Shown: one piece after another, positions 34,550-46,600 of the stretch
Numbering within the stretch: position 1 is the first letter of the stretch
How the letters are laid out: the number at the start of each line of letters is the position of its first letter
Source: Myxococcaceae bacterium
GTDB lineage: Bacteria; Myxococcota; Myxococcia; Myxococcales; Myxococcaceae
NCBI GenBank assembly: GCA_016793095.1
Contig: JAEUJQ010000016.1
Span: 62,001-126,000, forward strand
Direction of reading: 5' to 3'
DNA length: 64,000 nucleotides
Made by a program: the position numbers and the translations under genes
Notes under the pieces: model-generated
The model's database searches: none
The model's input: the letters and a program-made list of their open reading frames with translations, nothing else
Told to the model about the DNA's origin: nothing

Positions 34550-35656
34550 GTGCTGCGCCTCAAGGACGCCTCCGCGCTCTGCTACCGCTTCTTCGACGTG
34601 GCGGACTCGATCGACCTCGAGCGCTGCCGCACCATCCTCTCGGCCGAGGGCTCGGGCGTGCGCCGGGTCGGCTTCTCTCGCGCCGGCAGCGCCTGGCTGC
34701 AGCTCTCGAACGCGCCCCTCGCGGCCGACCTCGGCAGCCGCCAGCTCGAGGTGCTCGGCAAGGTGCGCGAGGTGCAGTTCGGCCTGCGGCTGTTCGATCA
34801 CGGCTGCCTCGCGGTCTGCTTCCGCGTCCCCATCGAGCCAGGCCAGTCGCTCGAAGAGCTCGCCCCCTTCGCCGACGAGCTCTACGACTCGAAGGCCATC
34901 GATCTGCTCGCGACGGACGAGCTGACCCGCCTGAGGACGCAGCTCGAGCCCGCCCTCGAGCGGCCGCACCTCTGGGACCAGCACGAGGAGTACACGGTGC
35001 TGTTCGTGCGCGCCTTCGAGACTACGCCGAAGGCCCAGGAGGTGCTGGAAGAGCCGGCCCTGGCGAAGCTCATCCTGGGCGAGGTCGCCGTCCCCGCGCT
35101 CTCGAAGGGTGAGACGGCCGAGGTGCTCGAGCACCACCACAGCTACACCGAGGCCGATCTCGCCCTGATGGAGTGGAACGCGTCGTTCCTCTACGAGCCC
35201 TCTGGCAGCGAAGACATCATCGACCTGCTCGAGATCGCGAACGCCCAGCTGCTCGAGCTGCGCTACTTCGACTCGGTGCTCGACGCCGAGCTGGCGCGGC
35301 TCTACGACACCATCGACCTGAACAAGGGGTCGATCCTCTTCAGCCCCTACCGCAAGGTGCTCCGCGGGCTGATGCAGACCGTCGTCGAGCTGTCGGAGTT
35401 CATCGAGCGGGTCGAGAACGCCCTCAAGATCGTCGGCGACGTCTATCTCGCGCGCGTCTACGAGAGCGCGGTCCGCCAGCTGCGCGTCAAGCAGTGGACC
35501 GAGCAGGTCTCCCGCAAGCACCGGCTGCTGCTGCAGACCTACGGCCTGCTCAAGGGCGAGGTCGATCACGATCGCTCGCTGACCCTCGAGGTGATGATCG
35601 TGGTGCTGATCCTCCTCGAGATCCTGATGGCGCTCGTGCGGGTGGGGGGCCACTGA
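34550..35656 (+). CDS. RMD1/DUF155-family membrane protein
   Basis: 368 residues matching the RMD1 family known from yeast mitochondrial/meiotic proteins: an N-terminal alpha/beta part, a central segment with [11 protein letters not shown] and [12 protein letters not shown], a long coiled-coil-like helix and a single C-terminal hydrophobic helix ([18 protein letters not shown]) that anchors it. The biochemical function of the family is unknown. Its stop overlaps the start of the cyclase gene (TGATG), so it is probably translated together with it. Confidence 0.82.
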   Translation: MLRLKDASALCYRFFDVADSIDLERCRTILSAEGSGVRRVGFSRAGSAWLQLSNAPLAADLGSRQLEVLGKVREVQFGLRLFDHGCLAVCFRVPIEPGQSLEELAPFADELYDSKAIDLLATDELTRLRTQLEPALERPHLWDQHEEYTVLFVRAFETTPKAQEVLEEPALAKLILGEVAVPALSKGETAEVLEHHHSYTEADLALMEWNASFLYEPSGSEDIIDLLEIANAQLLELRYFDSVLDAELARLYDTIDLNKGSILFSPYRKVLRGLMQTVVELSEFIERVENALKIVGDVYLARVYESAVRQLRVKQWTEQVSRKHRLLLQTYGLLKGEVDHDRSLTLEVMIVVLILLEILMALVRVGGH

Positions 35657-37203
35657 TGCAGCCGACCGACGTGCACCAGCGTGACGGGGCCACGGGTGGT
35701 GTAGCCTCAGGGCTCCCCGAGATGACGGACCCCCATCGACGCTTCGGCGATCTGCTGGTCGAGCTCGGCCTGGTCACCGTGGGCCAGGTGGCCGAGGCGA
35801 TGGCGCTGCAGCCGCTCACCGGGGCCCGCGTCGGCGAGGCCTTGTTGTCGCTGGGCTACCTGACGCGCCCCCAGCTGCAGCGCGCGCTCTCGCTCGCGAT
35901 CTCGAGGGGCGACACGGTGGTGCTCGACCGGCCTCCGCTGGGCGAGATCCTGATCGGGCTGCAGTACGTCGATCAGCCAGCGCTCGAGCAGGTGCTGGCG
36001 CGGCAGCGCACCGATGGGCGCAGGCTGGGAGAGCTGCTGATCGAGCTCGGCGCGTGCACGCACCAGCAGGTCTACGAGGCGCTCGGGCTGCAGCAGCGCA
36101 TGGGCGCCGGGCCCGACGCGCCCCGGCGTTCGACGGCCGAGATCCACGCCGCCCCGACCGGCCGTCGCGTGATGGTGGTGGACGACAGCGACCTCGCGTG
36201 CTCGCTGGTGCAGGAGGGCCTGTCGGAGCAGGGCTACGACGTGGTCGCCTTCTCGGACCCGTACCTCGCCCTCGAGCAGCTCGATGTCATCAAGCCCGAC
36301 CTCGTGTTGACCGATCTCGACATGCCGGGCCTCGACGGCGCTGAGCTGTGCCGGCGCATCAAGACCGGCCCGAGACGTGAGCTGCCGGTGCTGGTGCTGA
36401 CCGCCAGCGACGGAGACGAGCAGCGGGTCGGCCTGCTCCGGAACGGCGCTGACGACTTCGTTCGCAAGGGCGCGTCGATGGACGAGCTGGCCGCCCGCAT
36501 CGGCTCCGTGCTTCGCCGCACCACCCAGACCGAGCGCATGCGCAGGCTCTTCGCGCGCTACACCTCGGACGCGGTGGTGGAGGAGGTGCTGAGGAAGGGC
36601 GACGTCGCCCTGCTTGGCGAGAAGCGCGTGGTGACCGTGCTGTTCGCCGACGTGCGGAACTTCACCGGCTTCGCCGAGCGCCTGGAGCCCGAAGAGGTGA
36701 TGGCGCGGCTCAACGAGGTGCTCGGGCGCCTCGCCGACATCGTGCTCGAGTGGGGCGGCACGCTCGACAAGTACCTCGGCGACGGGCTGATGGCGGTCTG
36801 GGGCGCGCCCATTCGGCGCGACGATGACGCCCAGGCTGCCGTGTCGGCGGCCCTGCAGATGATGGCCGAGGTGCGTGAGCGGAACGCGGCTCGCGAGCAG
36901 GATGATCGCCTCGAGCTGGGCCTCGGCCTCAATACCGGGCCGGTCATCGCCGGCAGCATCGGCAGCGCGCGGCGCACCGAGTACACGTGCATCGGCGACA
37001 CCGTGAACGTCGCGTCGCGCCTCTGCGCGCTCGCGGGGCCGGGTGAGATCCTGGTCGGGAGCGGCACGGCAGAGCTGCTGCGCACCCTCGGTCCGCTCGA
37101 AGAGCTCGCGCCCGTCCGGGTCAAGGGCCGGCTCGCCCCGGTGCCGCTCTTCAAGGTGACGTCGGCGCTGAACGACGCGCTCGACACCCAGCGACGGTTC
37201 TGA
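35656..37203 (+). CDS. Class III adenylate cyclase with four MshEN-type motifs and a receiver domain
   Basis: 515 residues. The N-terminus has four tandem copies of a 24-residue motif (about 29-52, 58-81, 94-117, 123-146), each of the form RxGxLLxxLGxxxxxQLxxALxxQ, as in the c-di-GMP-binding half of MshEN domains. A receiver domain follows (about 171-288; Asp176/177, phospho-acceptor Asp220, Thr249, Lys271), then a class III cyclase domain (about 325-500) with metal Asp332 and Asp376, base-selecting Lys372 and Thr444, and Asn451/Arg455. All residues needed for ATP cyclisation are present. It could join c-di-GMP, phosphorylation and cAMP signals. The ATG overlaps the RMD1 stop. Confidence 0.9.
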   Translation: MQPTDVHQRDGATGGVASGLPEMTDPHRRFGDLLVELGLVTVGQVAEAMALQPLTGARVGEALLSLGYLTRPQLQRALSLAISRGDTVVLDRPPLGEILIGLQYVDQPALEQVLARQRTDGRRLGELLIELGACTHQQVYEALGLQQRMGAGPDAPRRSTAEIHAAPTGRRVMVVDDSDLACSLVQEGLSEQGYDVVAFSDPYLALEQLDVIKPDLVLTDLDMPGLDGAELCRRIKTGPRRELPVLVLTASDGDEQRVGLLRNGADDFVRKGASMDELAARIGSVLRRTTQTERMRRLFARYTSDAVVEEVLRKGDVALLGEKRVVTVLFADVRNFTGFAERLEPEEVMARLNEVLGRLADIVLEWGGTLDKYLGDGLMAVWGAPIRRDDDAQAAVSAALQMMAEVRERNAAREQDDRLELGLGLNTGPVIAGSIGSARRTEYTCIGDTVNVASRLCALAGPGEILVGSGTAELLRTLGPLEELAPVRVKGRLAPVPLFKVTSALNDALDTQRRF

Positions 37204-37220
37204 CGACGGAGGAGCATGAG

Positions 37221-37625
37221 ATGGCGCGTGACGTGCTGAACGAGGGGTACACGGCAGAGCAGCTCAAGCAGAACCGGGCGTCGATGTTGCTGACGGGGGG
37301 CTCCGAAGCCGACCGGCGCGCCTTCGCGGTCGCCGCCGCCCAGGCCCTGCCCCACGAGCCGTTCCTCGAGGTGCGCGAAGCGGCGCAGGTGGCCCGTGCT
37401 CTGAAGGGCCATCGCGGGACCGTCTACATCCCCGACGCCACCACCCTGCCGGCCATGACCCAGCGCGAGCTGGTGCGCGTGCTCCGCGAACACGAGGAGC
37501 GCCCGCGCTTCGCCCTCGGCCTGCCCGGCTCCGTGGAGGCCGCGGCCGACAAGGGCCTGCTCACCGATGACCTGCGCTACTGGCTTCGGACCGCAACCGT
37601 GGACATCAAGAAGAAGGCCCGCTGA
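37221..37625 (+). CDS. Small protein resembling a degenerate sigma-54 activator AAA+ domain
   Basis: 134 residues, not firmly recognised. The order of motifs follows the AAA+ core of sigma-54 activators but in worn form: LLTGGSEADRR in place of Walker A (no GK[ST]), GTVYIPDATTLPAM in place of GTLFLDEVGELP, QRELVRVLREHE, and a terminal LTDDLRYWLRTATVDI that matches RxDLYYRLxxxxI. No GAFTGA loop or DNA-binding domain. It follows the cyclase gene after 17 bases with GGAGGAG upstream. A regulatory decoy or partner role is speculation. Confidence 0.7.
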   Translation: MARDVLNEGYTAEQLKQNRASMLLTGGSEADRRAFAVAAAQALPHEPFLEVREAAQVARALKGHRGTVYIPDATTLPAMTQRELVRVLREHEERPRFALGLPGSVEAAADKGLLTDDLRYWLRTATVDIKKKAR

Positions 37626-37673
37626 CAGCAGCCTTGAATCGTCTTCGGGGCTCTGGAAAGAGGCGCGCCCATC

Positions 37674-38246
37674 ATGTCTTCCGATGCCTTCGACGACCGC
37701 CGCAAAGCCCTCGAGGACCAGTTCTTCAAGCAGCAGAACGAGGCCGCGCTGCAGAAGCTGAAGGATCAGCAGGCCCGCGCGGCCACGAAGGACGAGATCA
37801 CGCGGCTCACCGGCATCACCAACCCGGAGATCCTCGACGCGCTCGCGAACTTGAAGCTGGGCGGCGCGGCGGTGATGGTGATGTCGATGTTCCCGCTCGT
37901 GGAGGTCGCCTGGGCGGACAACAAGGTGGACGACCGCGAGCGGCTGATGGTGCTGCAGCAGGCCGAGAACGTGGGCATCACGAAGGACTCCGAGGCCGCG
38001 CTGCTGCTCGGCAACTGGCTCGACGAGCGCCCCGATCTGTCGTGGCACCAGCTGTGGGCCGACTACGTCGGCGAGCTCGTGAAGCGGTTGACGCCGGAGG
38101 ATCGGGAGCTGCTCAAGAGCGAGGTGCTGGGCCGCGCGCGCATCGTCGCCGAGGCCTCGGGTGGACTGCTGTTCGCCGGCTTCGCCGTCTCGGCGGCGGA
38201 GAAGCGGGTGCTCGAGAAGCTCGAGAAGGCCTTCGCCGTTCCCTGA
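37674..38246 (+). CDS. TerB-like protein with N-terminal coiled coil
   Basis: 190 residues. The first 45 are charged and helical (RRKALEDQFFKQQNEAALQKL); the remainder shows two TerB-type acidic motifs, EVAWADNKVDDRERLMVL and AEASGGL..SAAEKRVLEKL. The function is unknown; TerB folds bind metal ions or membranes in characterised systems. AAAGAGG lies upstream. It ends the run of co-directional genes that begins at 33883. Confidence 0.72.
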   Translation: MSSDAFDDRRKALEDQFFKQQNEAALQKLKDQQARAATKDEITRLTGITNPEILDALANLKLGGAAVMVMSMFPLVEVAWADNKVDDRERLMVLQQAENVGITKDSEAALLLGNWLDERPDLSWHQLWADYVGELVKRLTPEDRELLKSEVLGRARIVAEASGGLLFAGFAVSAAEKRVLEKLEKAFAVP

Positions 38247-38299
38247 CGGTCGCCACCAGCCTGCCTGCGGCCCCGATGGAGCCGCTGACGCGGGTGGAA

Positions 38300-38305
38300 T
38301 AGTCT
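38300..38305 (+). promoter_or_regulatory. Putative -10 box TAGTCT
   Basis: TAGTCT, 7 nt before the ATG at 38313; no Shine-Dalgarno. Confidence 0.4.
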
Positions 38306-38312
38306 TGCGACA

Positions 38313-38714
38313 ATGAGCGTGAGCGGAGTGGGTCTGTCGTTGCTGCTCGCGTCGTCACCTGCCAGTCCGACGACGACGAGGTTGAACCTCGAGCCGATCC
38401 TGCTCGGGATCGCGGGCCTCGCGGGAGCGGGCGTGGGCGCGTGGCGGCTGGCGGTGGCCGACGCGCGATATCAGGCGCTCCAGGAGATCCCGTTGAGCGC
38501 TGGGTCCGCCGCCGAGGCTGCCTCGAGGTTGCGCGAGGCGAGGAGCTTCGTGTTCCAGGGGAAGGCCGAGACGGTCGCGGGCGTGACGCTCCTCGCGGCC
38601 GGCGCGACCCTCGTCGCGGGGTCGGTCCTGTGGCTCCTGCTGGAGGGAGTCCGAACACCCGACTGGCTGGTCGCGCCGGGCCCTCAGGGCATGTCGGTGG
38701 TGGGCCGGTTCTGA
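38313..38714 (+). CDS. Small membrane protein of unknown function
   Basis: 133 residues with an N-terminal hydrophobic segment, a second at about 27-45 (ILLGIAGLAGAGVGAWRLAV) and a third at about 85-110 (VAGVTLLAAGATLVAGSVLWLLL), with a short helical cytoplasmic or periplasmic loop between. No known domain seen. Followed after 10 bases by the Cys-rich protein gene, with which it may be co-transcribed. Confidence 0.65.
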   Translation: MSVSGVGLSLLLASSPASPTTTRLNLEPILLGIAGLAGAGVGAWRLAVADARYQALQEIPLSAGSAAEAASRLREARSFVFQGKAETVAGVTLLAAGATLVAGSVLWLLLEGVRTPDWLVAPGPQGMSVVGRF

Positions 38715-38724
38715 AGGAGGCGCA

Positions 38725-39429
38725 GTGAAGAGGCTCGTGCCGGTCGCAGCGCTGGCCTGGTTGCTCGCCAGTGTCGAGGGCTGCAATTGCGGCCGCTACG
38801 ACGCGCGCTACGACGAGCTCTGCGATGCGCTCTGCCCGCACCTGGAGGACGGCGGAGCACTCATCGCGGGAGGCGCTGGAGGCGGACGGCAAGCAGGCGG
38901 GAGCGTTGGCGCCGGGTCCGCCGGAGGGAAGGACGGGGCTGCCGGCGGGAGGGGCGGCGGCGGGGGCGTGTTCGCGGGCGGCGGAGCGTTCGCAGGCGGC
39001 GGTGCGTTCGCGGGCGGCGGAGCGTTCGCAGGCGGCGGAGCGTTCGCAGGCGGCGGAGCGTTCGCGGGCGGCGGTGCGTTCGCGGGCGGCGGAGCGGTCG
39101 CAGGCGGCGGAGCGTTCGCAGGGGGCGGTGCGGTCGCAGGCGGCGGCAGCGGCAGCTGCATCGGAGACAATGCGCCGTGTCAGCCTGGGGTGGGGTGTTG
39201 TAGCGGCCGGTGCCTCAACGGGATCTGCGGCTCATCGACCTGTGGCGGCACCTGTTCGAACGCCGGCAGGGACTGCTGCCCCGGGACGTTCGGCTTCAGT
39301 GAGTGCAGGACCACGACTGGTGGTGCTTGTCGCGCCTCGACCGATTGCTGCACGGGTTGCTGTGAAGGGTCGCCAGGTGGTCAGGCGCTCGGGGAGTGCA
39401 AGGGGCCAGGCTGTTTGCCGGTCGATTGA
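38725..39429 (+). CDS. Cys-rich Gly-spacer secreted protein A (paralogue pair)
   Basis: 234 residues. Signal-like N-terminus ending VEGC, immediately followed by NCGRYDARYDELCDALCP, which is almost identical in the next gene. Residues about 78-140 are GGGAFA hexapeptides. The C-terminal 90 residues have about 16 Cys with CC pairs (GVGCCSGRC, RDCCPG, TDCCTGCCEG), like knottin or granulin-type disulfide domains. The GTG start has GAAGGAGG five bases upstream. Likely a surface-anchored or secreted protein; function unknown. Confidence 0.8.
   Translation: MKRLVPVAALAWLLASVEGCNCGRYDARYDELCDALCPHLEDGGALIAGGAGGGRQAGGSVGAGSAGGKDGAAGGRGGGGGVFAGGGAFAGGGAFAGGGAFAGGGAFAGGGAFAGGGAFAGGGAVAGGGAFAGGGAVAGGGSGSCIGDNAPCQPGVGCCSGRCLNGICGSSTCGGTCSNAGRDCCPGTFGFSECRTTTGGACRASTDCCTGCCEGSPGGQALGECKGPGCLPVD
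38955..39150 (+). repeat. 18-base minisatellite coding GGGAFA
   Basis: About ten units of 18 bases (GGCGGCGGAGCGTTCGCA type) in frame, with GAVA variants near the end. Confidence 0.85.
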
Positions 39430-39438
39430 AGGAGACGC

Positions 39439-40308
39439 ATGCGGCGATTCGCCCAACTCGTCGTCGCGCTGTGGCTGACAAGCCTGATGGGCCAGGGCTG
39501 CAACTGCGGTCGCTACGACGCACGGTATGACGAGCTGTGCGAGGCGCTGTGTCCGCTGCTCGATGGAGGCGCTGCGGCTGGAGGTCACGCAGGCGGCACG
39601 AAGCAGGGCGGAGGCTCGGTGACGGGCGGAGGCTCCGCGACGAACGGGGGTTCTGCGACGAGCGGTGGTGCGCCGACGAGCGGTGGTTCTGCGACCAGCG
39701 GTGGTGCGCCGACCAGCGGTGGTTCGCCGACGAACGGCGGGGCCGCGACGAACGGTGGCGCTGCGACGAGCGGTGGTTCGCCGACGAACGGCGGGGCCGC
39801 GACGAACGGCGGGGCCGCGACGAGTGGTGGCTCCGCGACGAGTGGTGGCTCCGCGACCGCTGGTGGCTCCGCGACCGCTGGTGGCTCCGCGACCGCTGGT
39901 GGCTTCGCGAACGGGGGTGGCTCCGCGAACGGGGGTGGCTCCGCGAACGGGGGTGGCTCTGCGAACGGGGGTGGCTCTGCGAACGGGGGTGGCTCTGCAA
40001 CCAGCGGCGGCTCTGCAACGAGCGGTGGCTCGGCGAGCGCAGGTGGCTCGACGTCCGGGGGAACCGGGGGTGGAGTTGCCTGCGCGCGCTCAGGTCAGTC
40101 CTGCGGCGCTCGTCCGTGTTGCCCCGGCCAGTCGCTGACCTGTCTGACCGCCTTCAACTTCTGCGCGATCGTCACACCCACCGGAGGCGGCGGGGGCGTC
40201 CTGGTCGGTGATGGCGGGTGCCGAGATCAGGGCTTCCAGTGCACGAACAGCGACCTGTGCTGCGAGGCGGATGGCGGCACCGTCTGTTGTCCCGGCGGAC
40301 AGATGTAA
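39439..40308 (+). CDS. Cys-rich Gly-spacer secreted protein B (paralogue pair)
   Basis: 289 residues. The signal-like N-terminus ends GQGC and is followed by NCGRYDARYDELCEALCP, as in protein A. The spacer (about 57-208) is a different hexapeptide family (GGSATS, GGSATN, GGAPTS, GGSANG). The C-terminus has two Cys clusters (CARSGQSCGARPCCPGQ and SDLCCEADGGTVCCPGG). GAAGGAG precedes the ATG. It begins 9 bases after protein A, so the pair is a tandem duplication in one unit. Function unknown. Confidence 0.8.
   Translation: MRRFAQLVVALWLTSLMGQGCNCGRYDARYDELCEALCPLLDGGAAAGGHAGGTKQGGGSVTGGGSATNGGSATSGGAPTSGGSATSGGAPTSGGSPTNGGAATNGGAATSGGSPTNGGAATNGGAATSGGSATSGGSATAGGSATAGGSATAGGFANGGGSANGGGSANGGGSANGGGSANGGGSATSGGSATSGGSASAGGSTSGGTGGGVACARSGQSCGARPCCPGQSLTCLTAFNFCAIVTPTGGGGGVLVGDGGCRDQGFQCTNSDLCCEADGGTVCCPGGQM
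39605..40060 (+). repeat. 18-base minisatellite coding GGSATx/GGSANG
   Basis: About 25 units of 18 bases with higher-order runs (ATS, then ATA, then ANG), suggesting several rounds of local duplication. Confidence 0.85.
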
Positions 40309-40357
40309 TGCCTTGAAATAACGAGCCTTCTTCTCGCTTCGCGGCATCGAAGACTGA

Positions 40358-40386
40358 TTGCATCGACGGGCCGGGGAGGGTACTGA
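40358..40386 (+). promoter_or_regulatory. Candidate gyrA promoter TTGCAT-N17-TACTGA
   Basis: TTGCAT (40358-40363) and TACTGA (40381-40386) at 17-base spacing upstream of gyrA; predicted leader of about 45 bases. Confidence 0.4.
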
Positions 40387-40422
40387 CGACCGTTTGGTCG
40401 CTCGGCGGGTTCCCTCCCGCCG
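40387..40422 (+). promoter_or_regulatory. Two consecutive hairpins in the gyrA leader
   Basis: CGACC/GGTCG around GTTT (40387-40400) and CGGCGGG/CCCGCCG around TTCCCT (40403-40422), both perfect stems, ending 15 bases before the ATG. No T tract, so not an obvious terminator. Confidence 0.4.
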
Positions 40423-40437
40423 GCGCCCGCGAACGCC

Positions 40438-43182
<2,745 letters not shown>

Positions 43183-43217
43183 GGGACACCACAGACGTGT
43201 GGGAGGCAGCCTGTCCC
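43183..43217 (+). terminator. Possible hairpin terminator after gyrA
   Basis: CCACA/TGTGG with loop GACG (43189-43202), enclosed by GGGACA/TGTCCC (43183-43188, 43212-43217), starting at the base after the gyrA stop. No T tract, so intrinsic termination is uncertain. Confidence 0.35.
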
Positions 43218-43660
43218 AGGGCGCGGGCCTGGTGCGTCTTCTCGAGGTGAAGCTCTCGAAGAACAGCGCCCCCGCCGTTCACGTCAAGGCCGCCGCTCGA
43301 GCCCACCCGACCTCGTCGCCAGGCACGGCTGCTGCGCCTCAGGGCGGGCAGGCTCGTGGGTATGGCGACAGCTTCTTCGCCGCGAGCGACCTCGCCGCTT
43401 CGGTACGCCGCATGTCCGCGCTGCTCGGCTCGTCCCCTGTTGCAGGCTCCTTCGGAGCGGCCGCCATGTGGTCGATCGTCGACGCGGCGGCCGACACGTC
43501 CACCAGCGCTCCCACTGCGAAGAAGCAGCCGGAGCCCTCGGCGCGGCGGGCCTGAGCGCGCCACCTCCACAGCGACAGGGCAACCCTGAAGCCCTCGCCT
43601 CCGCAGCGCCACCACCAGTCCGAGAGGCCATGAGCGGTACGTGGGCGACCCGCCCGGGGC

Positions 43661-43666
43661 TACAGT
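43661..43666 (+). promoter_or_regulatory. Putative -10 box TACAGT
   Basis: TACAGT, 9 nt before the ATG at 43676; no Shine-Dalgarno. Confidence 0.4.
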
Positions 43667-43675
43667 CCCGCGCCT

Positions 43676-46600
43676 ATGAGCTTGCGCGACGAGCTGATGC
43701 CCCTCACGCACGACGGCCGGGTGGGCCGCGTCCTCGAGCACGCGACGAAGAAGGATCCGCGCCTCGCGACGCTCGACCGCGGTGACGCCTTCGATCGGCG
43801 CCTCGCGGGAGTGGCGACGTTCATCGACCGCGACGGCGCCCGCGTGCTGAAGGAGCTCGCCGACCCGTCGCGCACCGTCCGCGGGCTCGCCATGGTGCTC
43901 GCGCCGCTCGTGTGTGACGACGGGCAGGCCCAGCGCGCGCTCGAGCTCGCGTGGAGCCTCAAGGGCGAACGCCGCCTGCTGCTCGGCTTCGCACGGCGCC
44001 ACCGGCAGGCCGTCATCGACCGCTTTCTCGGTTGGCTCTTCACCGCGGGCCACCACCGCGAGCTCATCGACGCGCTCTCGTTCGGCTCCCCTGCGTGCGT
44101 CGCCCAGCACCTCGCGGTCGCGCTCGAGCGCCCGTCTGCCCGCTTCTGGCAGGGCCTCGCGACGCGCCACCCCGAGCGCTTCGCCGACGTGCTCGTCGGC
44201 CGGTGGAGGGCCGCGAAGGGCGAGGCCGACCCCGTCACCCGACAGCTCACCGCGCGGTACCACCACGTCATCGTCCACGACGCGCCGGTCGCCGCGCTCG
44301 CCTGGTGCCGCGTGCTGCTCGAGCGCCGCATCGAGCCTGAGGAGGAGGTGTGGCGACGGCTCCTGCGCCGGTCGCTCGACGCCTGCGTGAAGCTGGCCAT
44401 CGAGTTCGACGTGCCGCTCCCCGTCGACGCGCTGTGGAAGCGGGGCCACCGCATCTCGCTCGCTGCCCTCGCTGACCTCATGCGCCACGCGCCGCAGGTC
44501 TTCGGCGGCGTCGGCCCCTGGGTGAAGGAGCTGCCCACGGACGCCCGGCGCGCCCTCGCCGACGCGTGGGTCGAGGTCGCCGAGCGGCACCCGCGCCATG
44601 GCACCTGGCTGCTCGAGCACGCCACCGTGAACGACGCCCGCGAACGAGCGTACGTCGCCTGGAGCCGCGCCACCCGCGCCTCGAACGGCGCGATCCTGCC
44701 AGCGCTCATCCAGCCGTTGCCGCTCGAGCTGGCCGAGCGCGAGGCGAGACGGCACGCCACCGAGGTCGAGGCGCTGGCGACGAACCCCGCGGAACGGCTG
44801 TCAGGCCGGGCCCGCTACCTTCCCTGGGACGAGGCCTCCTCGGTGCTCAAGTCATACCTCGGCCACCCCGAGGGCGAGCTGCGAGCGATGGCGCTGCGCG
44901 AGCAGCTGTCGGTGCCCGGGCTGCGACCAGACGACGTGTCGCTCCCACCGAAGGCGCTCGAGCTCGTCACCGCGCGCAAGTTCGAGCAGGACCCGATTCG
45001 CGCCGCGATCTTCGAGACGTTGGCGCTGTGGCCGAAGCGCGTGTGGACGAAGGCCCACCTGCCCGCGGTCGCCCAGGCGGTGCGCGACGCCCTCGACGCC
45101 TCGGACTGCAGCGCCCAGACGGCGGCCGCCGCCGAGCGCGTGGTGGTGCGCCTCTTCCACGTCGACGCGCCCTTCTCCGCGAACCTGCTCACCACCCTCA
45201 TCCGCGAGCGCGGCACGCTGCACGACCCGAACCTGGGCGCGAAGCTCACGCGCGCCGAGCTCGCCGCTGCCGGGCCCACGCTGCTCGAGCTCGCGACGGA
45301 GTGGGAGAAGACCGAGCGCTGGTACTGGCTCCAGGCGCTGGTGGTGGGGCTGGGCGACAAGCTCACCGCGATCGAGGGCCTGGTGGACGTCGTGGTGCGC
45401 GCCCGCAACCGGGTGCCGTGGGAGCAGTCCGCGGTGGTGTTCAGCCGCCTGCTGGCCATGTTCGCGCCCGAGATCTCGGACGCCAGGCTTCCCGCGGCGC
45501 TCAACCACTTCCTCAGCCGCGCCTGGCATTCGGGCCTCGCGCAGCTCGCGCAGGCCCACGGCGATCAACACGGCCGGCAGCCCCGCCGCCGCCTCACGCG
45601 CAAGGTGGCGCTGCCCGACGTCTTCACCGCCGCGCTCACGAAGGCCGCGCTCGAGCTGCCGAAGTACCACCTGGCGACGGTGCTCGCCGCGCTGCGGGAC
45701 CGGGCCCCGGGCGTGTTCAGCGCGTTCCTGCCAAAGCTGCTCGCCGCCGATGAGAGCGTCGTCATCTTCCCGGTGGTGCACGGGTTCCTCCACCGCCACC
45801 GGCAGGATCTGCTCGGCCCGTTCCTCGGCGATCGGGTCATCAGCGGGCGCTATGCGACCGGCTCCACGCGCTGGCTCCTGCCCTTCGTCGACGGCTTCCA
45901 TCGCTGGAGCCCCGCGCAGTGCGAGACCTTCGCGACGGCGCTCGAGGGCATCGTGCTGGACGACAAGCGCGACACGCCCACGGTCTTCGCGGCGCTGGTG
46001 CGATGGCCGTCGATGCCGTGGGCCTCGATGGAGCGGCTGCTCGCGCTCGCGACGGACAAGCGGCCGTTCGTGCAGGAGAAGGCCATTCGGGTGCTCTCGC
46101 GCTGTGACGCGGGCCAGGGCGTGCCCACGCTGGTGGCCTGCCTGGCGGACGCGCGCTCGAGGTTCGCCATCTACGGGCTGCGGCGCGCGGTGCTCCGCAT
46201 GCTGCCGTCCGATGCCACTGCGGTGCTGGCGAAGGCGCCGCTGGGCAAGGTGACGGTCGCGAAGGAGGTCGTCCGGCTGCTGGGCGAGCTGCGCGATGAG
46301 GCCGCGTACCGGCGCGTGCTCGAGCTCGCGGCTGGTGAGGGCGCCGCCCCGAAGCCCGGGGAGCCGCGCAAGGGCCTGCACCGCGACGTGCGCATCGCCG
46401 TGCTCCGTGCCCTGTGGGATCACCTCGATCGTGAGCCGACCTGGGACGTCTACGAGCGCGCCGTCAACGACCCCGACTGGGTGCTGGCGTCGCGGCTGGG
46501 CGACGTGCCCGCCGATCGGCTGACGACGAAGACCGACGCGCGGCTGGCGGTGCTGCTCGCGAAGCTGGTGCAGCGGCCCGAACCCGAGGCGCGCATCGCC

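Larger units (their letters stand above)
43183..43675. other. Intergenic region after gyrA
   Basis: 493 bases. Apart from the hairpin after gyrA and the TACAGT box near 43661, nothing gene-like was found; open frames on both strands have atypical composition and no ribosome site. Confidence 0.5.

Noticed and set aside
38808-39170. Minus-strand frame of Ala-Pro-Pro-Pro repeats
   Set aside because: Mirror of the GGGAFA spacer; no start context or domain, and the plus-strand gene is convincing.
38955-40060. Tandem repeats resembling a CRISPR array
   Set aside because: Units are contiguous without unique spacers, in frame and coding; no cas genes.
43284-43631. 115-residue minus-strand frame in the gap after gyrA
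   Set aside because: Arg/Gly/Ser-rich with no motif or start signal; typical of random GC-rich sequence.
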